This document shows positions 1-8,383 of a stretch of DNA of 64,000 bases, piece by piece. Source of the DNA: Microcoleus sp. FACHB-831 (lineage in GTDB: Bacteria > Cyanobacteriota > Cyanobacteriia > Cyanobacteriales > FACHB-T130); the NCBI RefSeq assembly GCF_014695585.1, contig NZ_JACJON010000058.1:1-64000 (forward strand), written 5' to 3'. Each line of letters starts with the position of its first letter. Position 1 is the first letter of the stretch. A model generated the notes under the pieces. That model was not told the DNA's origin and did no database searches. It was given only the letters and a program-made list of their open reading frames with translations. The translations under genes and the position numbers were made by a program.

Positions 1-1
1 T

Positions 2-205
2 ATTCGTTCTTTCCACAGTCCTCAGAATTTTGCTCTTCTACGGCGCATTGCTCTCAATGCCCTTAACCGAGAACAGACTTACAAACGTAGTCTCAGGCAA
101 AAGAGTAAACGAGCCGCTATGGATGATGATTATATGATTCAAGTTCTCAGTTCTTGTTTTCTTGACCCTACCTTAGATTCTTCTGATTCCTTGTGTCAAG
201 CCTGA
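2..205 (+). CDS. ISAs1-family transposase, C-terminal end (partial)
   Basis: The window opens inside an open frame that reads ...NFALLRRIALNALNREQT... and ends at TGA 203-205. The sequence NxALLRRIALN followed by a basic KRSLRQKSKRAAMDDDY stretch is typical of the C-terminal end of ISAs1 (H-repeat) transposases. The catalytic residues lie off the left edge, so whether the element is intact cannot be judged. No clear terminal inverted repeat was seen after the stop. Confidence 0.7.
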   Translation: MRSFHSPQNFALLRRIALNALNREQTYKRSLRQKSKRAAMDDDYMIQVLSSCFLDPTLDSSDSLCQA

Positions 206-248
206 TTAAGATGCTCTTACCCTGCAATTCTTTTAAGGACAATATTTT

Positions 249-425
249 ATGAAACTTACTTACGATCCTAGATACAACGTGGCTTATATCTACCTACAAG
301 AAAAAACAGTGCAGGTAGAAACCATGCAAAAAAAGGCGATCGCTTCCGGATCGCCTAAGTTTCAACAACCAACGTTTAATTCAGTTTTAGATCGCTTTAG
401 TGCTTGTGATTGCTTAGCCACTTAG
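249..425 (+). pseudogene. DUF2283-like protein, probably truncated
   Basis: A 58-codon frame starts MKLTYDPRYNVAYIYLQEK, which fits the N-terminal strand-turn-strand of DUF2283 proteins (small proteins of unknown role, often near toxin-antitoxin genes). After about 26 residues the match stops and the frame runs through a HIP1-containing palindrome into the 3' end of the convergent gene that ends at 397. The C-terminal half therefore looks lost and replaced by intergenic repeat sequence. It lies directly after the transposase tail, which fits insertion-associated damage. Confidence 0.45.
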
Positions 426-921
426 CAGCCACAATACCAAAGACGGCTGCAACCATTGGATTGCTCAAAAACTTGACAACCGCAGGCTGATCTGCTAACA
501 CTTCTTGGAAGATATCCGGGTGGCTGTGATAGGTAAAGGAAGCCAGTTTGCTGACATCATCAGCACTCATGTGCTTAGGGTTATGGGTAGAAAGTCCCAA
601 CTGTTGCTCAAGTTGGCGATCGCTTAATCCCCTTTGCTTCAAATGCTTGAAGAATTCCTTGGCTACATCATCGCGTTCGTTTGGTTTAATTTGCGCGATC
701 GCTTTTTGCAATTCCGGTTCCATCTGCGCTGGCGGAATGCTGTTTGGATGCAGGGAACGTCCGAACAATTGACGACGCTCATCTCTGGAGGAACGTTGAG
801 CAAAATCATCAAAACTTTGGTAATCCTTTGTCGGATCGCTAGGAGCATCTTCCAGAGATTCGCTGTTACCCCCAGCTAAATCGTTCATTATTTGATGCTT
901 ATATTGTTCGCTGCTGCTCAT
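397..921 (-). CDS. Conserved hypothetical cyanobacterial protein, 174 aa
   Basis: The family is not recognised. The protein starts MSSSEQYKHQIMNDL, is hydrophilic and rich in Asp, Gln and Arg over the first 130 residues, and ends with one hydrophobic segment (about the last 25 residues, VAAVFGIVAAKWLSNHKH) that could anchor it in a membrane. An upstream Met at 942 is in frame, but the AGGAG motif lies inside that extension, 8-9 nt before the Met at 921, so 921 is chosen. The 3' end overlaps the convergent truncated DUF2283 frame. A short AGACGC/GCGTCT hairpin (973-992) separates it from the next gene upstream. Confidence 0.6.
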   Translation of the reverse strand: MSSSEQYKHQIMNDLAGGNSESLEDAPSDPTKDYQSFDDFAQRSSRDERRQLFGRSLHPNSIPPAQMEPELQKAIAQIKPNERDDVAKEFFKHLKQRGLSDRQLEQQLGLSTHNPKHMSADDVSKLASFTYHSHPDIFQEVLADQPAVVKFLSNPMVAAVFGIVAAKWLSNHKH

Positions 922-1021
922 TTTTGTTATCTCCTGGTTCAATCACGAAAAAACTTATTAAATTTTGAGTTGAGACGCGGTTTAGAGCGTCTATAAGGAT
1001 GGTTTTTGATGTCCTGTTGGA

Positions 1022-1462
1022 CTATGCGCCTTGATACTGAATCTGCTTTGACTGAACGTCATACTTCGCAGTCAAAATCAGTTTCTTATCAGGTGCATAC
1101 ATCAAAACAGTTAAATCCTGGTTTGGGAAATTCTTGTGGAATCCTTGAACTAAAGATTTGGATAAATCTTTAACTTCATTTGGACGCACTTGCGGCGAAA
1201 TTACAACCCCTAATTTGTTGTTATCCCGCACGTAAGCATCATTAACCAATCCTTTAGCAGTCTGCACTACCCAATTTCCGAAATCTTGGCCTGCTACTGT
1301 GCTACCGCGTTCTAACAGTTGATAGCTGGGTTGGCTATTAGCAGCAGATGGTAGAGTAGGTTGTTTAGCCTGAGTTGCACTAGCACAAGAGGTGGTAATG
1401 GTAAGAACCAATACCAATGCTAATGCAGCCAAAAATTTTCGGCTTTTTTGAAATAAATTCAT
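1022..1462 (-). CDS. Predicted lipoprotein, 146 aa
   Basis: An N-terminal basic region (MNLFQKSRK) is followed by a hydrophobic stretch and a lipobox, TTSC-A, with the lipidated Cys at about residue 26. The mature part of about 120 residues has no motif I recognise; its central section (GNWVVQTAKGLVNDAYVRDN) and C-terminal strand-rich part resemble small cyanobacterial lipoproteins of the YhcN/YlaJ sort, but this is only a resemblance. A GAGG motif sits about 10 nt before the ATG. It shares strand with the CsbD gene and the 397 gene and may be part of a stress-induced set. Confidence 0.6.
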   Translation of the reverse strand: MNLFQKSRKFLAALALVLVLTITTSCASATQAKQPTLPSAANSQPSYQLLERGSTVAGQDFGNWVVQTAKGLVNDAYVRDNNKLGVVISPQVRPNEVKDLSKSLVQGFHKNFPNQDLTVLMYAPDKKLILTAKYDVQSKQIQYQGA

Positions 1463-1579
1463 AGGCTTGTCCTCAAAAAAATAGCGGTTTTAAAAGAATT
1501 ATCGGTTGTTTTGTTGGCGGTAATCCTGTTACAGGGCTTAGATAATCTTGCAGCTACCTAAACCCTGCATCAGTAAGAC

Positions 1580-1768
1580 TTACGCCCGATCGATCAGATC
1601 TTTAGCTTTATCCTTGAGGTCTTCCCCAGTGTGGCGAACTTCAGCCTCAGCTTGCTTAGCTTTACCTTCGGCTTTATCTTCCGGATCGCCTGTAAGATTG
1701 CCTAGTGCTTCTTGGGCTTTTCCTTCAATATTTTTGCCAGTTGCATTTGCTCTATCTTCTACACTCAT
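1580..1768 (-). CDS. CsbD-family stress protein, 62 aa
   Basis: The protein MSVEDRANATGKNIEGKAQEA... has the Lys/Glu/Ala-rich repeats of the CsbD family (small, highly charged, mostly helical proteins induced by general stress in many bacteria; molecular role unknown). A longer frame reaches 1825, but the extra residues are not CsbD-like and an AGAAGGA motif stands just before the Met at 1768, which decides the start. The length is normal for the family. Confidence 0.85.
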   Translation of the reverse strand: MSVEDRANATGKNIEGKAQEALGNLTGDPEDKAEGKAKQAEAEVRHTGEDLKDKAKDLIDRA

Positions 1769-2020
1769 TTTCCTTCTCCCTATTTTTTTACAGCTTTTAT
1801 TTTGAAAATGCGTTGAGTTTTTCACCGCTATCTTTTTGCTTATGTATTAAATGTATCTGAAATTTTTTACATAGCCTTCTGTCGTCAGGCATACTAGGTG
1901 GGGATCAATATTTCTTACTCTTTATATATGCTTAAAGACTGATTAATTGATATTTCCCAAGATAGATGTCGGCTCACTCCTCACACAGCAGCGTCCGCAT
2001 AATGATTCAATTGTAAATAT

Positions 2021-2052
2021 TAAAAACCCGGTTTCTTTAGCAAACCGGGTTT
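2021..2052 (-). terminator. Intrinsic terminator of the RPIASS-repeat gene
   Basis: AACCCGGTTT (2025-2034) and AAACCGGGTT (2042-2051) form a 10-bp stem with a 7-nt loop. On the minus strand the stem is followed by TTTTTA, about 30 nt after the stop codon at 2080. Confidence 0.7.
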
Positions 2053-2079
2053 CTCAAGAGGTAACTATTACTTTCTGGT

Positions 2080-2547
2080 TTAATCCAGATAACCAATAAG
2101 AATGTCATCCTCGCTATAGTTTGAAGCGATTGGACGAAGACCAGACATTAAAATGGTTTCAGAAACTTTTAGTTTACTGGAGGTAATTGGACGTCCCATC
2201 AAGGAGATGGTTTCAGAAACTTGCAGGTTACTTGACGCAATTGGACGAACTCCCGCCAGATTGACTGTTTCAAGAACTCGGAAATCGCTAGAAGCAATTG
2301 GACGAATACCCGCCAGATTAATTGTGTCCGAAATCTGAAAGTTCCCTGAAATTGTTAGGTGATTGGAATCTGAGGATTCGGCTGGCGCGGGTAACGGAAT
2401 GACTTTCGTCTTATTGTCTCTATTCAGATTTTGGCTTTCCTGAATTTTAACATTATCGACTTGAACTGTGGTTTCTCCGTTAAGTTTAGGATTGGCAATC
2501 TTAGGTTGGGTAGGATTTTTCACTTTAGCAGTGCTGGTAATGCTCAT
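2080..2547 (-). CDS. RPIASS tandem-repeat protein, 155 aa, unknown function
   Basis: The N-terminal 65 residues are polar (MSITSTAKVKNPTQPKI...). From about residue 70 a unit of about 24 residues repeats four times, with the pattern L-x-V-S-E-T-I-x-L-x-G-x-R-P-I-A-S-S, and the protein ends DDILIGYLD. I recall similar short repeat proteins ending in MGYLD in other cyanobacteria, without a known role. The repeats are about 72 nt at DNA level but diverged, so they are not a recent expansion. A frame extends to 2793, but GAGAGG upstream of the Met at 2547 and AT-rich non-coding-like sequence beyond it support the shorter form. There is no signal peptide or membrane segment. Confidence 0.6.
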   Translation of the reverse strand: MSITSTAKVKNPTQPKIANPKLNGETTVQVDNVKIQESQNLNRDNKTKVIPLPAPAESSDSNHLTISGNFQISDTINLAGIRPIASSDFRVLETVNLAGVRPIASSNLQVSETISLMGRPITSSKLKVSETILMSGLRPIASNYSEDDILIGYLD

Positions 2548-2869
2548 GATTCCACGCCTCTCAATTGTTAAGTGACTGCGCCAATAATGTAGAAAAATTC
2601 CGAAGTTTGGGTTGATCCGGTTAATCTGAGTGTAATTTAAAAAAACATAGAAAACTATAGATATTTTGATGGTTGTATATAGAAAATATAAATGGTTAAA
2701 AATTATTAAAAAAGGACTGAGGATGAGGAATTGGTGAGGAGGTAAGACTTTTTCCCAATCCCCAGTCCCTACTTCCCGGCATCGACTGAGCAAATAGCTA
2801 CCATAAGAGAGTGGTGTCTAGCGATCGCTAAGACTCCCTTTGCACAAAAAGTGATTTTTTTAACACTGT

Positions 2870-4867
2870 ATGGCGCAATTTTGTCTGGAAGCTCCCTTTA
2901 AACCGACAGGCGATCAGCCGCAAGCGATCGCGCAACTGACTCAAGGCGTACAAAGAGGCGATCGCTTCCAAACCCTACTGGGAGCGACGGGAACCGGAAA
3001 GACATTCTCAGTAGCAGCGGTTATTGACAAAGTAGCCAAGCCGACGCTAGTGCTGGCGCACAACAAAACCTTAGCTGCACAACTGTGTAATGAGTTGCGG
3101 GAATTCTTTCCCCATAACGCGGTGGAGTATTTCGTCAGTTACTACGACTACTATCAGCCAGAAGCATATATTCCCGTCACCGACACATATATAGAGAAAA
3201 GTGCAGCCATCAACGACGAGATTGATATGCTGCGACATTCGGCGACGCGATCGCTTTTTGAACGCCGAGATGTTATCGTCGTTGCTTCCATCAGCTGTAT
3301 TTACGGTTTGGGGATTCCCTCAGAATACCTGAAAGCCGCAATTCCCCTAAAAATGGGAATGGAAGTCAATCAACGCGAGTTGTTGCGAGACTTAGCCTCA
3401 GTGCAATACAGTCGCAACGACATGGAAATCGGACGAGGACGTTTCCGCGTTCGGGGTGATGTCTTGGAAATTGGCCCCGCTTACGAAGACCGAATTATCC
3501 GGGTAGAATTTTTCGGGGATGAGATTGATGCGATTCGCTACGTTGACCCGGTGACAGGCGAAATTCTTCAGAGCATGGATGCTTTGAATGTATACCCAGC
3601 GCGTCACTTTGTTACCCCAGAAGACAGACTCGAAGCCGCTTGCAACGATATTGAACAGGAACTCAAAGATCGGCTGGAAGAATTAGAAAAAGCCGGGAAA
3701 TTACTAGAGGCGCAACGACTAGATCAGCGCACTCGCTACGATTTGGAAATGTTGCGGGAAGTAGGATATTGCAACGGCGTTGAGAACTACTCCCGACATT
3801 TAGCAGGTCGGCGTGCGGGAGAACCGCCAGAGTCTTTGATTGATTATTTTCCCAAAGACTGGCTGTTGGTGGTGGATGAATCTCACGTTAGCGTCCCGCA
3901 AATCCGGGGGATGTACAATGGCGACCAAGCGCGAAAAAAGGTGCTGATTGAGCATGGTTTTCGCCTCCCCAGCGCTGCTGATAACCGTCCTCTGAAGTCG
4001 GAGGAGTTTTGGGAGAAGGTGAATCAGTGTATTTTTGTTTCTGCGACTCCCGGTAACTGGGAGATCGAACAGTCAGAGGATCGGGTAGTACAACAGGTGA
4101 TCCGTCCGACTGGCGTACTCGATCCAGAAATTTTTGTGCGTCCAACGGAAGGACAAATTGACGATTTGCTGGGTGAGATTAAAGATCGGATTGACAAGCG
4201 CGAACGGGTGCTAGTCACCACTTTAACTAAGCGCATGGCGGAAGATTTGACGGAGTATCTGCAAGATCGGGGGATTCGGGTAAGATATTTGCACTCGGAG
4301 ATTAACTCAATTGAGCGGATCGAAATCTTGCAGGATTTGCGAGAGGGTAAGTTTGATGTGCTGATTGGGGTTAACTTGCTGCGAGAGGGTTTGGATTTGC
4401 CAGAAGTCTCTCTGGTAGCGATTTTGGATGCTGATAAAGAGGGTTTCTTACGCGCAGAGCGATCGCTTATTCAAACTATTGGTCGTGCGGCGCGTCACGT
4501 CCGGGGTCAAGCTATTCTCTATGCTGATAATTTCACCGATAGCATGATGAAAGCCATTGACGAAACTGATCGGCGGCGGGGAATTCAGAGTGCGTACAAT
4601 CGAATGCACAATATTACACCCCAACCGATTATCAAAAAAGTCAATAACTCCATTCTGGCTTACCTAGATGTCTCGCGGCGGCTGAATTCTCAACAGTTGG
4701 AAGAAGCTTACGAACAGGTGGACGATTTGCCTTTAGAGAATATTCCCCAGTTGATTACTCAACTGGAAGCACAAATGAAGGACGCGGCGAAAAATTTGCA
4801 GTTTGAGGAAGCGGCGAAATATCGCGATCGCATCAAGCATCTGCGAGATAAACTGCTAGGTCATTAA
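2870..4867 (+). CDS. uvrB: Excinuclease ABC subunit B (UvrB)
   Basis: UvrB is the helicase-like damage-verification subunit of nucleotide excision repair: UvrA loads it at lesions and it recruits UvrC. The 665-aa protein is full length. Walker A GATGTGKT lies at residues 38-45, the damage-probing beta-hairpin [12 protein letters not shown] at about 91-102, the DEAD-like VVDESH near 337, and helicase motifs V/VI ([22 protein letters not shown]) towards the C-terminus. A C-terminal UVR domain ([22 protein letters not shown]) provides UvrC contact. It is monocistronic here, followed by a HIP1-based inverted repeat. Confidence 0.98.
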   Translation: MAQFCLEAPFKPTGDQPQAIAQLTQGVQRGDRFQTLLGATGTGKTFSVAAVIDKVAKPTLVLAHNKTLAAQLCNELREFFPHNAVEYFVSYYDYYQPEAYIPVTDTYIEKSAAINDEIDMLRHSATRSLFERRDVIVVASISCIYGLGIPSEYLKAAIPLKMGMEVNQRELLRDLASVQYSRNDMEIGRGRFRVRGDVLEIGPAYEDRIIRVEFFGDEIDAIRYVDPVTGEILQSMDALNVYPARHFVTPEDRLEAACNDIEQELKDRLEELEKAGKLLEAQRLDQRTRYDLEMLREVGYCNGVENYSRHLAGRRAGEPPESLIDYFPKDWLLVVDESHVSVPQIRGMYNGDQARKKVLIEHGFRLPSAADNRPLKSEEFWEKVNQCIFVSATPGNWEIEQSEDRVVQQVIRPTGVLDPEIFVRPTEGQIDDLLGEIKDRIDKRERVLVTTLTKRMAEDLTEYLQDRGIRVRYLHSEINSIERIEILQDLREGKFDVLIGVNLLREGLDLPEVSLVAILDADKEGFLRAERSLIQTIGRAARHVRGQAILYADNFTDSMMKAIDETDRRRGIQSAYNRMHNITPQPIIKKVNNSILAYLDVSRRLNSQQLEEAYEQVDDLPLENIPQLITQLEAQMKDAAKNLQFEEAAKYRDRIKHLRDKLLGH

Positions 4868-4870
4868 AAA

Positions 4871-4920
4871 CGCGATCGCACTCTACTCATCCTCAAGGAT
4901 AAGTTGCAGATGCGATCGCG
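4871..4920. repeat. HIP1-based inverted repeat after uvrB
   Basis: CGCGATCGCA (4871-4880) and TGCGATCGCG (4911-4920) are perfect inverted copies 30 nt apart, each carrying the HIP1 octamer. It lies between the convergent uvrB and the 92-aa gene and could end either transcript. Confidence 0.5.
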
Positions 4921-4927
4921 CCTCTTA

Positions 4928-5206
4928 TCAGCTTCCTCGTCTCTCTTCTGAATATTCACGTTCTAACGAGTCTACTTTTGAACAACAGTCATCATCATAG
5001 TAATCAGGCTCGTACTCCCATCCACGACTCTTATCTTTGCGATTTTCCTGTTCAGCGTGTAAATATTCTAAGGTGGTCAGCCTCTTATTCAGCGCTTCAA
5101 TTTGGTCAAGCAGACCACTCAGAAAGTCTTCCTGAACAGAGAGTAATATCGGAAGTTCCTCTCTGAGTCCTTTACTTTGCGTTTTTGGAGTATAATTTTT
5201 AGGCAT
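4928..5206 (-). CDS. Hypothetical coiled-coil protein, 92 aa
   Basis: Not recognised. Residues 17-57 (LREELPILLSVQEDFLSGLLDQIEALNKRLTTLEYLH) have heptad spacing typical of a short coiled coil. The C-terminal third is acidic and Tyr/Cys-containing (YEPDYYDDDCCSK). A strong AAGGAGG motif precedes the ATG, which argues that the gene is translated. Possibly an oligomerising accessory protein; no neighbour suggests a partner. Confidence 0.5.
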   Translation of the reverse strand: MPKNYTPKTQSKGLREELPILLSVQEDFLSGLLDQIEALNKRLTTLEYLHAEQENRKDKSRGWEYEPDYYDDDCCSKVDSLEREYSEERRGS

Positions 5207-5380
5207 GAGAATTCCTCCTTGGTTTAATACACCATGTGGATTTCAAGACAGAAAAAGAAAAAATTGGATTCTCAAACGGATTGATGCCTGCCAGGGCCGC
5301 CGTTTCAAGATTCGGGCTTACTAATTAGCATCATCTGAATGCCAGTTCAGGTGACGCTTGTTATTTGTACACACACCTTA

Positions 5381-6507
5381 TACCAATTCTCCATGAAGAT
5401 GCACTAACTTAGTAGAAGTAGAGCCAGGGTGGCAAAAGTATGGGGAATCAATTTCGAGTAGAAGTACATGAGAGTATCGAAGAACTACGACATCGATTAG
5501 CTCATGCACGAAGCGCGACCACCAAAGAAAGACTACAGATGCTCTATTGGCTGAAAACTCAAGCGATTAGAACCCGGCAGGAATTGTCGTTGCGACTAGG
5601 ACGAAATGAATCCACAGTATATCGGTGGTTACAACGATATCAGCAAGGCGGCATCAATGGGTTGCTAGAAGTCAAAACGCCGCCAGGAAAGCCAAGTTTA
5701 ATCTCAGCTGAAGTCACAAACCAACTGAAAGAACGTTTATCTCAACCTCAAGGATTCAATAGCTATGGACAGATTCAGCAATGGCTGGCTCAAGAATGTC
5801 AAACCGTACTGGCTTATAAGACGGTACATAAGATTGTGCGCTACAAGCTTCAGGCGAAATTGAAAGTAGCGCGTCCGCGTAGCGCCAAAGCTAACGTAGA
5901 AGTGCAAGCCGCCTTTAAAAAAAACTGCCAGACATAATTCGCGTCTTTCTTCGCTATTTAGCAAGCGCCAAATCAGTTCGCTACTGGTGCCAGGATGAGA
6001 CTCGCTTAGGGCTCAAAACGCTTACTGGACGTAAAATTACCCTCAAAGGAGTTAAACCTGAAGGGATTGTGAGTTGGCAGAGAAATAACTTTTATCTTTA
6101 TGGTGTAGTAGAACCAGCAAGCGGCGATAGCTTTTTCTGGGAATTTTCCCACCTAGATGGTACCTGCTTTCAAGATTTCTTAAACCTTTTTTCCCAACTC
6201 CATCCAGACAGTTTAAATTTGATTCAACTGGATAACGGCAGTTTTCACAAGTGTTTGGATTTAAAATGGCCCGATAATGTTATTCCCATTTTTCAGCCGC
6301 CCTCAAGTCCGGAGCTGAACCCAATCGAACGTCTGTGGGAACACATTAAGTACGAATTGTCTTGGGAACATTGTACGAATTTAGATGAATTGCGCCACAA
6401 GTTAAAGCTGGTGCTTGATTCTCTCTCATCGGAAGCGGTTGCTTCTATCTGTGGTTGGGATTACATTGTTTCGGCTTTATTAAGTGCAACTTCATAGAGA
6501 ATTGGTA
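5381..6507 (+). mobile_element. IS630-family insertion sequence, about 1.13 kb
   Basis: Terminal inverted repeats of 25 bp are visible: left 5381-5405 (TACCAATTCTCCATGAAGAT...) and right 6483-6507 (its reverse complement, two mismatches). Both outer ends carry TA, the usual IS630 target dinucleotide. The element encloses one transposase split over two frames. Confidence 0.85.
5440..6497 (+). CDS. IS630-family transposase, two frames joined by a -1 frameshift
   Basis: ORF A (5440-5937) holds the helix-turn-helix DNA-binding part (RQELSLRLGRNESTVYRWLQRY). ORF B, in the -1 frame and running to 6497, holds the DDE catalytic core: CQDETRLG (first Asp), IQLDNGSFHK (second Asp) and SPELNPIERLWEHIK (Glu). 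In the overlap the sequence A AAA AAC (5919-5925) is a classic slippery heptamer in the correct phase; slippage gives ...KKLPDIIRVF and restores the normal IS630 protein. Programmed -1 frameshifting is known for many IS630 elements, so this copy may be active. Simple decay by one indel cannot be excluded. Confidence 0.8.
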
Positions 6508-6596
6508 TTAGTAATTGGTTTGTAGATAATTTTAGCATCCTTACTGAATCTTATATAATAGGTAGCATAACGTATCTATTGGGCGCTGTCATACAC

Positions 6597-6602
6597 TATA
6601 AT
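6597..6602 (+). promoter_or_regulatory. Possible -10 box (TATAAT) for a small RNA
   Basis: A perfect TATAAT lies at 6597-6602. The hexamer 17 nt upstream (TATCTA, 6574-6579) is a poor -35. It precedes the repeat-hairpin-terminator unit described in the next entry and would start transcription near 6609. Confidence 0.35.
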
Positions 6603-6635
6603 TTTGCATAGAGAGCAAACAGATTAGCCTAGAAC

Positions 6636-6676
6636 TGTCTAGGTAAGCACAAATCCCTATCAGGGATTGAAATATG
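6636..6676 (+). repeat. 41-nt repeat, copy 1
   Basis: The copy runs from TGTCTAGGTAAGCAC to GATTGAAATATG and is identical to copy 2 at 6761-6801. The core palindrome ATCCCT-ATC-AGGGAT resembles CRISPR repeat stems. Confidence 0.85.
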
Positions 6677-6760
6677 CTTCCTATAATCGCTATTGGCTCT
6701 CTTAAGCCCTTCTATGTAAACTGTATCTCTAATAGAAGGGTGAACAGATTACCGGATAAA

Positions 6761-6801
6761 TGTCTAGGTAAGCACAAATCCCTATCAGGGATTGAAATAT
6801 G
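6761..6801 (+). repeat. 41-nt repeat, copy 2
   Basis: This is an identical second copy, 125 nt downstream of the first and directly before the terminator at 6804-6829. No third copy is seen. A degenerate form (CTCTATCAGGGATAGAAAT) occurs near 30147. Confidence 0.85.
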
Positions 6802-6803
6802 TG

Positions 6804-6829
6804 AAGAGGCGTGATCGCGCCTCTTTTTT
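6804..6829 (+). terminator. Intrinsic terminator
   Basis: AAGAGGCG (6804-6811), loop TGATCG, CGCCTCTT (6818-6825), then TTTT. The stem is perfect, with a U-tract on the plus strand only, so it points to a plus-strand transcript. Confidence 0.65.
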
Positions 6830-6872
6830 CTTTCTTCCTTATCCTTTTCATCTAAAGAGCGGTTCAAAAATT

Positions 6873-6892
6873 CAAAGTGCGATCGCACTTTG
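6873..6892. repeat. 20-bp perfect palindrome around HIP1
   Basis: CAAAGTGCGATCGCACTTTG is a perfect palindrome centred on GCGATCGC. A second HIP1 copy follows within 40 nt. These are dispersed repeats without a known gene-specific role. Confidence 0.7.
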
Positions 6893-6975
6893 GCTTAATC
6901 AATGAAGTGAAAATGCGATCGCATCTCCCTGGCGAGACTGTCATCTGAAATTGTGCAAACTTTCTGAGGGGGCGC

Positions 6976-7188
6976 GTGTCACCCCCTCAGGATTCCCTCA
7001 AAAATCTGCAAGAAAAGATGCAGGAATATATTGACAACGGCGTTCGCTTAGGATGGCTGATTGACCCGAAAACTAAGCAAGTGGAAATTTACCGTCCAGG
7101 GCAAGATGTAGAAGTGTTGCATCCCACAACTGTATCTGGCGAGGATGTGTTGCCAGGATTTGAGTTGAATTTGAATAAAGTTTTGTGA
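6976..7188 (+). pseudogene. Uma2/DUF820-family protein, C-terminal fragment
   Basis: The frame reads ...VRLGWLIDPKTKQVEIYRPG...LPGFELNLNKVL, the C-terminal third of Uma2-type proteins (restriction-endonuclease-like fold, very numerous in cyanobacteria). Full proteins are about 190 residues and carry catalytic Asp/Glu-x-Lys residues further upstream; only about 65 residues remain here. The preceding sequence is intergenic repeat, so the gene was probably truncated by rearrangement next to the IS630 copy. Confidence 0.6.
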
Positions 7189-7253
7189 AGTGCTTTCGGC
7201 GCGCTGGAGAGCCATCCAAATCACGCAATTCAATTCTCTTCAATGCGATTCTT

Positions 7254-8195
7254 TTATAGCATCGCGCCCAGCAAATTAGCAAGAATCGCTTTGCGAACCG
7301 CAAGCCCGTGGCGTACCTGATCGAATATGCCTACTCGCCTGTCATTATCTACATCACTTGACAACTCAAACCCACGAGGTAAAGGGTGAAGGATCGTTGC
7401 TTGGGGTGACAAATCCTTGAGAAATGCCAAGGGAAAGGTAAACCATTGATGATAGCGTTCATATTCTGAAATATCGGCGAAATCCTCTAAGAATGTACCT
7501 CCAGTAAAATATAGTACGTCATCATTTAGTGCATCTGACAGGCTAAGGCTGTGCTGAAATGTAGCACCGCGATTTTGGGCAATGGATTGATATTCTTGCT
7601 TCAGTGCTAACTCACTGGGACAAATCATCAAAATTCTAGGTTGCAATGGTGCTAACAATAAAGCAAGTGAATTAGCACAACGGCTTGTTTGTAAGCAACC
7701 AATCAAAGATATTTTTAAATTTTTGAGGTCAGGACAATTCTTCTGGATTACGGAAAAATCTGCTATAGCCTGAGTTGGATGTTCGTTATGACCATTTCCA
7801 GCATTGATGACCGGAATTTTTACCAGTTCGTTGATTTGGGTAATTAATTCCGAGTTGGAAGAACGAACCACTAAACAATCGACATAACATTCAGCTGTAT
7901 GGCAAAAATCACTGAGAGATTCACCCCTTAAGCGGCTATCTCTGTAGCTGTCGGATAAATCAAGAATGTTGGCACCCAGCCACATAGCTGCTGAAGAAAA
8001 GGAATTTTTAGTTCGATGACTAGGCTGTTCAAAGATTAAGCCAACAATTCGCTTAGGCTGTAGGTTAAATTGCTGAGGAAGCAAATTATTTTCTAGAATT
8101 TTATGTGCAAGGGCAACAATTTCTTCTACCTGCTGCATCGGAAGCTGCAAAACGGAGAGAATACTATTTACAGTCGTTTCCACCTGAATGCTCAT
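7254..8195 (-). CDS. Divergent aspartate/ornithine carbamoyltransferase-family protein
   Basis: 313 aa, the usual length. Family landmarks are present: the carbamoyl-phosphate loop FEQPSHRTKNSF (normally PSTRT), NEHPTQA, a conserved Arg in TSRCANS, and LHPLPRG. The aspartate-binding segment, which in E. coli PyrB carries Arg and Gln after MTR, reads YFTGGTFLEDF and lacks them; the PSTRT Thr is replaced by His and the mobile-loop Lys is changed (RLRGES). The enzyme therefore probably binds carbamoyl phosphate, but a different acceptor is likely. It may not be the housekeeping PyrB. No pyrimidine or arginine gene is adjacent. Confidence 0.65.
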   Translation of the reverse strand: MSIQVETTVNSILSVLQLPMQQVEEIVALAHKILENNLLPQQFNLQPKRIVGLIFEQPSHRTKNSFSSAAMWLGANILDLSDSYRDSRLRGESLSDFCHTAECYVDCLVVRSSNSELITQINELVKIPVINAGNGHNEHPTQAIADFSVIQKNCPDLKNLKISLIGCLQTSRCANSLALLLAPLQPRILMICPSELALKQEYQSIAQNRGATFQHSLSLSDALNDDVLYFTGGTFLEDFADISEYERYHQWFTFPLAFLKDLSPQATILHPLPRGFELSSDVDNDRRVGIFDQVRHGLAVRKAILANLLGAML

Positions 8196-8383
8196 GGTTT
8201 AGTTTTAGGGTTTTAAACAGACACTCTCACCCAGATGATTAGCTGATGCTGCCCGCTTTACTGAGTTTAATGGTGCGATTATCTCGCCATAAGTTGCCAT
8301 AGAGGGATTGTGATGAATCGTACTGCGATCGCTTGTGCAGTTCTGGCGATCGCAATCTGGAATTTCCGCCGCCATCAGTCCAG

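Larger units (their letters stand above)
6609..6829 (+). ncRNA. Candidate small RNA with two CRISPR-repeat-like hairpins
   Basis: No protein frame is seen here. Two identical 41-nt copies (6636-6676 and 6761-6801) contain ATCCCTATCAGGGATTGAAAT, a 6-bp hairpin of the type found in cyanobacterial CRISPR repeats. They are 125 nt apart; an upstream AACAGATTA is also repeated at this period. Between them CCCTTCTAT (6707-6715) and ATAGAAGGG (6732-6740) form another stem. The unit ends in an intrinsic terminator. The spacing is too long for a CRISPR array. A structured RNA or a decayed solo-repeat element are the two readings. Confidence 0.35.

Noticed and set aside
6636-6801. CRISPR array
   Set aside because: Only two repeat copies, 84 nt apart, and the intervening sequence itself repeats part of the upstream flank. 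No cas gene is in the window.
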